Source: Clostridia bacterium (GTDB taxonomy: Bacteria; Bacillota; Clostridia; UBA1381). Taken from it: a stretch of DNA of 42,797 nucleotides. The translations under genes and the position numbers were made by a program. Positions 17,686 to 27,500 of the stretch are shown here, piece by piece (within the stretch, counting starts at the first letter, position 1; each line of letters begins with the position of its first letter). Location: assembly GCA_900756545.1 (NCBI GenBank), contig CAAEKO010000014.1, forward strand, positions 1 to 42,797, given 5' to 3'. A model generated the notes under the pieces. The model saw nothing but the letters and a program-made list of their open reading frames with translations, was not told the origin of the DNA and did not search any database.

Positions 17686-20600
17686 CCGCATTCCTTTTAG
17701 CGCTGTCTATGTTGGGCGGTGGGCAGACATCCGCCCAGACTATTTGGAACGAAGATGGACTGGGTGCGGAAATCAAAACATATATTTCTGATTTTAATGA
17801 CGGAAGCTTGCAAAATATCATCAATACTGTTCCCACAGTAGGAAGTATACGCAACCAGGAAAGCTATAATGGATCCCATCTGCGAATTCGGGATAAGGAT
17901 GTGTCCGATAGGGACAAATATGTCGAGCTCGGCCCGGGCCAAACAGATAACCCACAGTTTTTCTTCCTGTTTCCGGAGGTAATGTATGGAAAGGTCGTCA
18001 TTGAGGCCGATTTAAAAATGGATAATTTGACGCCGACCCGGAACTTATTCGAAGTTGTTACGCACGATGAACAGAGTTTATTTTGTTTATCGGCGCAGGG
18101 ATATTATTACCAGCTATATTATGAGCGCACCAATACGGATGTCAATGAAATTCCTGTCAATGACGAATGGCATCACTACATGGCTGTAGTGGACACGGAA
18201 GAAAACACCTTTATGATGTATATAGATGGAAGACCGTGTTTTGCCCAGCCGGCTGCCGCAAACCGGGGCGCGGATGCACAAAAGGGAATCAGCGGATTCA
18301 AATCCACAATTACGTATCTACCGACTCGGGGCGAAGCGGAAAGCACCGGTACTACGGGGATTGACAATATCAAGGTTTACAGTATTGACAGAGAACCGTA
18401 TACTGATCTGGATTCTGAATGTTTTTTATTCGACTATGATTACTATACCGTATCCGGCATTCGGAAAGGAAGTACAGCCGGAGAGGTACTTGAGGAAATT
18501 AACCTGCATGGTGCGGAGGCGTTCATTATGGATTATAATGGGCAATCCCGGAAGCTGGACGATTTTGTAGGTCAGCGGGATACGCTTGTGGTTACCGCCG
18601 GCCGGCGGCGTACCTTTTACAGCATCCGTTTAGAGGAAAATAAAATTGCAGAGCTGCTGATGATGGTTGGTTCGCCGGAAGCTTTTGCGGATGGAGAGAG
18701 AAAACAGATTGCAGACGATAACGCGCAGGTGTGTCCAATGCAAATTGACGGTACGGTTTATATTCCCGTGCGTGTTTTAAAACAGTTTTTCGGTGCACAG
18801 GTTTTCCATGAACGCAGGGATAACTCGGTAAAAATCCTTCTGGGAGAACGGGAAATTAAATTGCAGGCAGACAGCGGCGAATATTTTGTAAACGGTGCGG
18901 GCAGCAAAATGGAAGGAGTGCCATTTTACTGCATGGATGAATTTTACGCGCCAATGACCGAATTGGCGGCGACCTTGGGGTTAAAGGCAAAAGCCGATTA
19001 CGATGGACTGTTGTTTATGGACAAGAAGGAGATCACTGAAATAACAGGTCAACGGAGAAGACAATATCTAATCAATGGATTTTTGATGCGAGAGAACAAG
19101 GCCGATTCGGCAGTCATCCGCCCGGTGAATGGAAATATTCAGAAGGCTGTGGAACAAGCAGCGATATTATGGAAGGATGGCCTGAACACAGATATCGTGA
19201 TCGACCTGGGGACACAGGAATACAAGATCACGGATACAATCCAGATACCGCACATCCCGGCCCAGGGAAAAAATAGGCTGATACTGCGTGGGAATGCAAA
19301 AGAGCACGCTGTGTTGAATGGCGGAATGCGGCTGGATCAGACGCTTTTCCGGCCTGTTTCGGACGATGCGCCGATTAAGCGGCGTTTTCCGCAAATATCA
19401 GCGGATAAAATTCTGATGTGCAGTCTTGGGGAGTTGGGAATTGAAGATGTAGGAAAAATTTATCCGCAGGGGCATACCTTTGAGATCAAGCCGTCTGAAA
19501 TGAAACTTTTTGTAGACGGCGAACGACAGACAATGGCCCGGTATCCCAATACTGGGTTTGTTTACACAGGAAATGTACTGCATGGGGGATTCGGCAACCC
19601 AGCAAATGGATATGGAGAAAACGAATTTGAATATGTTGATAAGCGTGTAGAAAATTGGCAGATCGACGAAAACACATGGATGTTTGGCTATTGGAATAAC
19701 GAATATTCAACCAGTGATGCAAAACTGAAATCTGTCAGTCTGGAAAAAAACAGTATTACCGTTCAGGGGCCGGTCAGAGGAGCGATGAAAGCGGCAGAAA
19801 GGCCGTATTACTATTATAATATCCTTGAGGAACTAGACCAGCCGGGGGAATACTTCCTGGATATGAACACAAAAACAATATATTTTTATCCGTCTGTAGA
19901 GTTTTATCGAAACAAAAACTATATTTCTTTTACTGATAAAACGCTGCTGGAATTAGAACATGCCGAGAACGTGACATTAGAGAATATTGATTTTTCGTAT
20001 ACCCGGGACATGGCTGTAAAGGTATTCCAGGGAAAGAACACTTTGATCAGAAATTGCGCTTTTATTGGTATCGGAACATATGGCGTCATGCAGCGGCAAT
20101 GTGAAAACAGTGGTTTATACGGATGTTATTTCTATGATACGGGCGCCCATAGCGCAATGATTGAAGGCGGAGACTTGTTTACACTGACAAAAAGCGGAAA
20201 TTTTGTGATGAATTGTAAGTTTAGGGAGACGGGGACAAGGCGAAAAACCTATTCAGGCAGTATTTTGACTCGGGGATGTGGTAACTGGATATATAAAAAT
20301 AGGATACAGGACGGTTATCATATGGGGATTTATGTATTTGGAGCGCAGCATACAATGGAATACAACAGTTTTTCAAATATGTGTTACCTATCAGGAGACG
20401 CGGGCTGTATCTATATGGCGGGAAATTGGGCAACCGCCGGCACGCGGGTTATCGGAAATTATTTCGAAAATATGAGCCCGCATCCAGAGGTTCATGCCGG
20501 TGGGAATGTGGCGGTTTATTATGACAATTCGACATCGCATACGACTACATACGGTAATATTATTTATGATACCGTGTATGGGGTTCAATCAAATTGCGGA

Positions 20601-22355
20601 CGGTATAACCAAATATACGGGAATTTAATGTGCGATATAAAAAATCAGGCGGGTATAATCGGTGCGGATGAAAACGGATCCTTCCAAAGTCCTTATGATA
20701 CACTCCGTATGATTCCCTATGACGGAGAAATCTGGCGGAAAACGCTGCCTTTATTGGCGCAGCTTCGGGATAACTATAATCCCAAGGAACCAATTGGTTC
20801 AGATGCATTCAATAATATCTGGGAGAATACCCGCAGCTTCAGTGTGACCAAGCCTAAAATTACTAAGATATACAATAATATATCCAATAATGACGAAACA
20901 AAGTCATTATTTATGGATAAAGACGTAAAAGATTTTCGGATTGCTGATCAGAGCTTTTTTAAAAACACATATATTGATGGTTCAATAGATTATTTTTCTA
21001 TGGGCGTTGGGGATGATTTTCAATTTGGGAAACAAGACTCTCTGGAAAGATTGTTTATTGAAACAGATATATCGAATACCAGCATGGCAAATATTTATCT
21101 GGCGCCGGGAGAACGGATTGCTACCTATGTTAAAGGAAGGAATGCTGATGGCGATGTACAGGATATGGATAAAATCCGGATTGTCTATTCTATGGATCAC
21201 CCCGAAATCGTATCTTGCGACGCTGATGGAATGTTACAGGCAAACCGGGAGGGAAGCGCGGAATTAACGGTAACAGCAATTTTGCGGGGAAAAACAATTT
21301 GCACCAGACTCAGAATATATACAGATGCAGCAGCTTGGGAAAAAGAAAACCAGGTTATGGCCGATAGACCGGTGCATGTATTCTATAATGACAAGGAAAT
21401 AAATTTAGACCCGGTATGCTATACAGAACAAGGCGCACTGTTTATACCAGCAGCACAGGTTTTCGAGAAGATGGGATACCAGACAGATTTACAAGATAAA
21501 AATGTAATTTTCAGCCGGGAAGGGGAAACGGTAAGCTTTAGCGGGGATGACAGTGTCTTTCGGCAAAATGATAAAGAGATTGCGATGACTGATCCGGCAA
21601 GAGTACGGAATGGCCAACTTTATGTTCCGTTTAGTATTTTTGAGGATTTGGGACTTTTGAGTCTATATGACGATGCTGAACGAACGGCGAAAATATACAG
21701 AGTGAATATGGCCAGCGGCAGCGAACGGATTCCCGAGAAGGCTGAAATAGTTCAGCTTGGAGAGCTGATTAGTGATTCGGCTGCATGGACGCAGGATATA
21801 ACGGCGCGGTATTTTAATACCGGCAACATGATCCGATTTGGCGTGGACAGCGCAGGCGGAAAACAAAATATTTTGGGTTATCAAAAAGAAAAACTGACGC
21901 AGAACTGTATGCTTGCATTTGAATGTGAATGGAAAAGCGATACGTTCGTCGCGATAGCCATGCGGGTTGGGGATCCTACCGCCATCCCATGGAGAACTGT
22001 GGATACGGGCTCGTATTATGTTATTATCAAGCCGGATACTATTGAGGTGCAGAAGCGGATTGACGGCCAGACGACATATATTGTAGACAATGTTCCCAAC
22101 GAATATTTGAGGCGTGGAGAAAGCCATGCGGTGAGTATGGGTATTGTGGACACAGAAGAAGGACAGCGGATTATTCTGAATGCCGATGGACACAACATTA
22201 TTGATGTAGTGGATAAGATCAATTATTCTGTATCAGGAAATACAAGACAGATCGCGGCTGAAGCTTTGCGGCCAGTAAAGGAGGCGGGATATATTTCCTT
22301 CATCGTGTATAGTACAGTTGCCAACGAGAATGACGCATACATGGAAATCAAGTAG
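17670..22355 (+). CDS. Giant secreted right-handed beta-helix protein (GH141/pectate-lyase-like fold) with LamG and stalk domains
   Basis: This 1561-residue protein starts at an ATG with GAGGTGG just upstream, inside the previous gene. After a signal peptide (about 1-22) come a LamG-like domain (30-245), the locus-specific ~70-residue module (about 257-320), and a copper-amine-oxidase-N-like 'stalk' domain (about 325-450). A right-handed beta-helix follows (about 480-1075), then a Big_2-like domain (about 1130-1220), a second stalk domain (1230-1340) and a C-terminal LamG/DUF1080-like domain (1350-1561). The beta-helix carries the family phrases ARYPN, EELDQPGEYFLD, GGDLFTL and DAGCIY (D910), but reads YYDN (D952-N953) where related helices often have YLDD. 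GH141-like activity is a guess from fold phrases. No wall anchor is seen. Confidence 0.78.
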   Translation: MARKLAAFLLALSMLGGGQTSAQTIWNEDGLGAEIKTYISDFNDGSLQNIINTVPTVGSIRNQESYNGSHLRIRDKDVSDRDKYVELGPGQTDNPQFFFLFPEVMYGKVVIEADLKMDNLTPTRNLFEVVTHDEQSLFCLSAQGYYYQLYYERTNTDVNEIPVNDEWHHYMAVVDTEENTFMMYIDGRPCFAQPAAANRGADAQKGISGFKSTITYLPTRGEAESTGTTGIDNIKVYSIDREPYTDLDSECFLFDYDYYTVSGIRKGSTAGEVLEEINLHGAEAFIMDYNGQSRKLDDFVGQRDTLVVTAGRRRTFYSIRLEENKIAELLMMVGSPEAFADGERKQIADDNAQVCPMQIDGTVYIPVRVLKQFFGAQVFHERRDNSVKILLGEREIKLQADSGEYFVNGAGSKMEGVPFYCMDEFYAPMTELAATLGLKAKADYDGLLFMDKKEITEITGQRRRQYLINGFLMRENKADSAVIRPVNGNIQKAVEQAAILWKDGLNTDIVIDLGTQEYKITDTIQIPHIPAQGKNRLILRGNAKEHAVLNGGMRLDQTLFRPVSDDAPIKRRFPQISADKILMCSLGELGIEDVGKIYPQGHTFEIKPSEMKLFVDGERQTMARYPNTGFVYTGNVLHGGFGNPANGYGENEFEYVDKRVENWQIDENTWMFGYWNNEYSTSDAKLKSVSLEKNSITVQGPVRGAMKAAERPYYYYNILEELDQPGEYFLDMNTKTIYFYPSVEFYRNKNYISFTDKTLLELEHAENVTLENIDFSYTRDMAVKVFQGKNTLIRNCAFIGIGTYGVMQRQCENSGLYGCYFYDTGAHSAMIEGGDLFTLTKSGNFVMNCKFRETGTRRKTYSGSILTRGCGNWIYKNRIQDGYHMGIYVFGAQHTMEYNSFSNMCYLSGDAGCIYMAGNWATAGTRVIGNYFENMSPHPEVHAGGNVAVYYDNSTSHTTTYGNIIYDTVYGVQSNCGRYNQIYGNLMCDIKNQAGIIGADENGSFQSPYDTLRMIPYDGEIWRKTLPLLAQLRDNYNPKEPIGSDAFNNIWENTRSFSVTKPKITKIYNNISNNDETKSLFMDKDVKDFRIADQSFFKNTYIDGSIDYFSMGVGDDFQFGKQDSLERLFIETDISNTSMANIYLAPGERIATYVKGRNADGDVQDMDKIRIVYSMDHPEIVSCDADGMLQANREGSAELTVTAILRGKTICTRLRIYTDAAAWEKENQVMADRPVHVFYNDKEINLDPVCYTEQGALFIPAAQVFEKMGYQTDLQDKNVIFSREGETVSFSGDDSVFRQNDKEIAMTDPARVRNGQLYVPFSIFEDLGLLSLYDDAERTAKIYRVNMASGSERIPEKAEIVQLGELISDSAAWTQDITARYFNTGNMIRFGVDSAGGKQNILGYQKEKLTQNCMLAFECEWKSDTFVAIAMRVGDPTAIPWRTVDTGSYYVIIKPDTIEVQKRIDGQTTYIVDNVPNEYLRRGESHAVSMGIVDTEEGQRIILNADGHNIIDVVDKINYSVSGNTRQIAAEALRPVKEAGYISFIVYSTVANENDAYMEIK

Positions 22356-22370
22356 GAAAGGGTGCAGCAT

Positions 22371-24491
22371 ATGTGGAAAATGATCATCGGTATTATGGCA
22401 GTAATGAGCATATTTATACAGCCGGCGGTATATGCAGATATAATTAACCCGTATGACTATGAAACCACGCTGGAAGAAACCGGCGGTCTTTATACCACAC
22501 CTGTATCTGATATGATCAGACTGGATTTTGATTTATATTTTAATCAGTCCTATCCTACGTTTCGTGCAGAACTTCAAGGTGATGATATAGCTTTAATGGT
22601 TAATGTGAATCAGGGCATGGTTTACATCAACCAGAGTGAAGCAGCGGTGGGAACAGTGGGGAAAAGATCAACATGGCTTATGCGTGTAGACAGTGTAAAT
22701 GATAGATTCTGCATCATTATTAACGGGACATGTGTAGCCCAGGGACCAATCGTTTGCCAAACGTCGGCATATACGTTCACTGTTTCCGGCGAAGACAGCG
22801 GATATATTTACAAGCGCTATTTTGGAAAGGGAGAGCCGATCACCGTTCCGTTGGAGGTAACCTCTGAATTTTTGGATATAGACGGGGAGGAGATCACAGG
22901 TTTTCGCTATGGAACAATGGCTGGAGAACTGATCTCCATGTTGGACATTTCTGCAAACGGTGTTGCACGGATTTACACCAAAAGCGGAATCCCCCGTACA
23001 GGCGCCGTTCAGCCGGGGGATTATATGCAAGTATCCAACGGAGTGGAAACGAAAAAATATGTATTTCCAGGCTTGGCGGTTGGCTCTCTGGCGGCACAGT
23101 TTTGTACGGTTGATTTGAATAACAGGGTGATTTCGCATGTGGTAGAGGGACTAACAAAAGAGCAGTTTATCGGCGGACTCACCGCGGATATAGATTTTTC
23201 CGCATCTATCGCAGGAGAGGAAGAAATCGTCCAAGATGGCGATCGGTTGGAAATCGTTTTTGCAGATAAAACTCATGAACAATTTACAATATCTACTGCA
23301 AAAACGCAAGATATGATTTACTATGAGGATTTTCAAAATGAAGAAAGCGGAAACTGGTATATAAACGCGGGTCAAGTTTCCAGTGTATGGATAGACCAAA
23401 AGCCGGTGTTGGTTTTCCAGTCTGCCGGAAGCAGCAATGCGTATTGTCGGCGTTATATTCAGCCGATATCCGGGCCTGTGGTTGTTGAAACGGTGGTTCG
23501 GTATGAATATCCGCAAAATGCAGCACGCCAGTTTTATGGACCATGTTTAGAGAGCAGCGATGGAGCAAAAATCCAGCTGAAGCAACGAAGGGGGGAATTT
23601 ACAGTGATTGGAGCGGACGGAGCGGAAAACGCTCTGGGAATCGCGGCTGCTCCAAACAGATGGTATAAAATTAAAATGATTGTCCAGCCGGAGGAACAGT
23701 ATATATTATATATCGATGATCAGCTTGCCTGCTCGCTGCCAATTCGCGGCGCAATGCCAGATGTAGCCCAGATCAGCTATAATCTATATTCACCAGACAC
23801 AAATGAAACTGGCGCATTGTATATGGATAGCTTTAAAATTTATCGGCCTCAGGCTGATTTAGGCGCGATGGCGTTTTATTCCAATGGGCAGACTGTTTAT
23901 CAGGCGCAAGCATTATCCTCTGTTTGTGAAAAAATAGACCTTATTTTTTCAGATAGTTCATCGTCCCGGCTGGATGCCGGGTCGGCTGTAAAAACAGTTG
24001 TACTTATGGATGGCCAAGATTGCGAGATTGATACGGAAATACAGTGTTCCGATAATACGGTTTCAATTATTCCGTCTGTGCCGTTGTCCAACGGCCAATA
24101 CTCTATTAGAATATGCGGCTTGAAAACAATCTATGATGAAGAAGGCGGGTTAGAGGCTGATTATAGATTTACAATCGGTAAGCCGGAATGCCGCATCCGA
24201 TACGCAGAGCTGTATACGGACGGCTATACGGCTGCGGCAGAAATTGCGGTAGATTATACTGCAGAAACTTCAATGCCGGTTATATTGTATTTGGCGGTAT
24301 ATGACCAGAATGGTAAGTTGGTGGGAGTTGGTAAGGATGAGCTGGAGTTTTCTGCGGAAAATAAACAGACGCATATTCTTGCCGCTGACTTGAGGATACC
24401 AAATACAGCGGTATATGGAAAGCTATTTTTATGGCAGGATACGCAAGGATTAACGCCGTTAACAACTGGATATGTGCAGAAGCTGAAATAA
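22371..24491 (+). CDS. Secreted LamG-like binding protein
   Basis: The start is chosen at the ATG at 22371 (8 bases after AGGAAAGGG) rather than an in-frame GTG at 22362; this gives 706 residues with a signal peptide ending near VYA. Modules: an N-terminal beta domain (about 22-165), two copies of the ~70-residue module (about 168-243 and 244-315), a LamG-like domain (about 315-505, opening IYYEDFQNEESGNW and containing an LYIDDQ strand), one Ig/Big_5-like domain (about 510-615) and the ~90-residue C-terminal module (about 620-706) with LAVYDQNGKLVGVG. No catalytic motif or SLH was found. It is essentially a shortened version of the protein at 9590 and is likely to bind the same glycan. Confidence 0.78.
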   Translation: MWKMIIGIMAVMSIFIQPAVYADIINPYDYETTLEETGGLYTTPVSDMIRLDFDLYFNQSYPTFRAELQGDDIALMVNVNQGMVYINQSEAAVGTVGKRSTWLMRVDSVNDRFCIIINGTCVAQGPIVCQTSAYTFTVSGEDSGYIYKRYFGKGEPITVPLEVTSEFLDIDGEEITGFRYGTMAGELISMLDISANGVARIYTKSGIPRTGAVQPGDYMQVSNGVETKKYVFPGLAVGSLAAQFCTVDLNNRVISHVVEGLTKEQFIGGLTADIDFSASIAGEEEIVQDGDRLEIVFADKTHEQFTISTAKTQDMIYYEDFQNEESGNWYINAGQVSSVWIDQKPVLVFQSAGSSNAYCRRYIQPISGPVVVETVVRYEYPQNAARQFYGPCLESSDGAKIQLKQRRGEFTVIGADGAENALGIAAAPNRWYKIKMIVQPEEQYILYIDDQLACSLPIRGAMPDVAQISYNLYSPDTNETGALYMDSFKIYRPQADLGAMAFYSNGQTVYQAQALSSVCEKIDLIFSDSSSSRLDAGSAVKTVVLMDGQDCEIDTEIQCSDNTVSIIPSVPLSNGQYSIRICGLKTIYDEEGGLEADYRFTIGKPECRIRYAELYTDGYTAAAEIAVDYTAETSMPVILYLAVYDQNGKLVGVGKDELEFSAENKQTHILAADLRIPNTAVYGKLFLWQDTQGLTPLTTGYVQKLK

Positions 24492-24510
24492 TTGATTGGG
24501 AGAGATTCTA

Positions 24511-27500
24511 ATGAAAAAAATATTCAGTATATTATGTGTTTTTTGTTTGTTTACACAATATTGGATAGGCTATGCCAATGAGAATATATCCGGATTTGAG
24601 TCGGAAATATTGGACGTCCCAAAATCTTCCGTCAGAGAGATTGACTTGGCGGGCAATTACAATGGGGCTGTAGTAGCAGATATTGATTATGATCTGGGAG
24701 AAACGCATTGGGACGGGGATTGCAATATCCCGTTTATATTTTGCAGCGGGGGCGGGGAGTTTGCGAGAGTATCAATTTATAGCAAGGATAACATGTTATT
24801 GGCAACCCGCGTGGAAGACGGCGGGATTACCAATACGCCCCTGGTGGCACGGCAGGGTCGGATACAGGCAGTATTAGATTTTGCACAGAAAAAGGTAATT
24901 TTCCGATATTATGGATCCGAATTAAAGGAAGAGGGAATTTTGTTTTATACACCCTTCCGGCAGGGAATTAATACGGAGGATGGGCTGTTGAAAATCAAAA
25001 TCGGCGCCAGTGGAAATCCGGGAATCAAAGTTCGTGTGGAAGTAAAAAACATTCTTGATACTTTGGAATATAGCAGTTTTCGGACGAAATATAACTTTGA
25101 AACAGAGCAAAGAGACGGTTTGGGTATATATGCAGATTTTATAAATAGCACAGGTGCGGCAGAGATTGTGAATGATCCGCAGAATATTGAAAATAAAGTT
25201 CTGAAAATACCAGCCGGCGCTACGCAAAACATTGTGTTTTTACCCCGTGACAAAGGGTTTGCAGGACAGGTTGTGATCCGCCAGAAGATATGGATTAAAG
25301 CAGCAAGCAATGAAACTAGTCTGCCGGCTATACAAGAATATATCACAGGCAGTACACAGACATTAGGGAAAATTTCTGTTTCAGATTCCCGGCAGATGAG
25401 ATTTGACGGTGCTGCGGAGAACCGGCGTATATCCAGCGATATTCGGGATTTTACGCAGCGGTGGATAAAGACAGAATGCCTGATTGATACCGAAAACGCA
25501 CAGGCGGCTTTATACATAGACGGGATCCCGGCAGCATATACCGCGTTAGAAGCGGAAGCGGAAACAGCTCCGCTTTCTATACCGACAGCGGACATCATCA
25601 ATAAACTGGTCTATTATCATGGCGCGGGAGATATCTATATCGATGATTTGGAGATAGTACAGTATAGTGCATATACTTGTGCATCTAATTTATACACAGT
25701 GGATGCGGCGCGGCGCCGGATCACAGGAATAGCCGCCCATACGGCTGAAGCAGAACTGACAGCCGGTATCACGCTGACAAACGGCGCGTCAGGAAGTGTG
25801 AAGGACGCGAATGGAAATGACGTTATCGGAGAGGTCAAAACGGGAGATTATCTGACAATAACAGACCAAACCGGTAATTTTCAAGAAAGGTATATACTTC
25901 AGGTATTGCCTGATAATACCATATATCAGCAGGACTTTGAGGTATGGGAGCCAATCCACGGAATAACCGGCGGTACACTGCAGGAATGCCCGGGAATGCG
26001 AGCCGGAAACAGTCTGAAAATGGACTGCCAGGATAAAGGTACACTTGATATCTATTTTCCTGGTGTGTCCGGTGAAATATGTATTGATTTTGATATGTAT
26101 TTTACCCAGAATACGGTCCAGAGAACGATGGCGGTCTTAGATCAAGAGCAGAATCTGGTCACAAAACTATATTTTGAAAATCAGGAAACGGTAGGCGGTT
26201 TGCTGGGAAACACCAGTGTAAATTATCTAACGACAAGCAGTGACAGGCAGTGGGATAAATACAGAATTATTATTGATACCGCACAGAAAAAGGCGAGGAT
26301 ATTTATCAATTTCAGACCGCTGCAAACAGAAGGGATGGCGCTGTGCAACGATTATATGGGAGATGGCATACTCCGGTGTATCCGAATTACCAGTGCTGAA
26401 GGCGGAGAGACATGGATTGATAATATCCGTATAACGCCGTGGATTGAACCGGAGGAAATACAGATAGTATCCGCCGTATACACGGTAGACAATGAATTTG
26501 ATATGGTTACCGATATTCCCTATGGTACAACAACCGAAGAATTCTTAAATGAAATAGACTGTGCAGGGAAAAACGGTATTGTTTTAGATCAGCATGGAAG
26601 GCAAAAGGAAAACGGCGAGGTGTTGGTATCCGGAGATTCGTTGTGGATTGAAGGGCATGCTTATGCGATCGGATTGAAAAGTCCGCTGCTGACACAACAG
26701 ACACAGGATGCAGTTTATCAGATTTACAGCACAGCAACCCCAAAGGAAATTCGAAATAACATGCCTTATTTGTCGGATGATGGAATTAAGAAGATCAATA
26801 AACAGAACGGAAAGCTGTATATATTGCAGGCTGAATTGGAGAAAATTATCAAAATCCATACTTTGGTTAACAGTAGCTATGCAAGCGCCTTAGTCGGTGA
26901 GAATGAATATCCGGCAATTTTTGAGAATGGGCAGTGGTATATTGAAGCGGAAGCGGTTCTGCCCAACTATGGATACAGTTTGGCAGCAATTGCGGAAGAT
27001 ATTTATATAGTTGGCGACACCGCAGTTCAATTCACGGAAAAACAAAAAGATTGGATCAAGAAGCAGCTGCAAAGCGGCAGTATGGTTCGTGATAATGCGG
27101 CAGAAATCTATGTTTCCGCCGCCGCAGACAGCAACGGACGGGGGACATTTGAATCCCCATTTTCGGCTTTGCAGGAAGCAGTAGACGCTGCGGAAAACTA
27201 CAGGAATCAGGGAAGAGACGCGGTAATTTATATACGGGGCGGAGCGTACACCTTGTGTTCACCGGTGCAGATTCGGCAAAATTCCGACAGCACGCGGCTT
27301 GTTATCCGGAATTATCCGGGAGAAGATGTATATATTCTGGGCGGAAAGGCTGCCTCTATGCAGGATTTTACAGAAATAACAGACCAGACAGTTCGGCAGC
27401 GGCTGTCGGAGAATATTCGTGACAAGGTCAAGGTTTTGGATTTGACAGCGTTGGGAATTACGGACTTTGGAGAATATTTGCCCGCCGGATGGAATATTCC

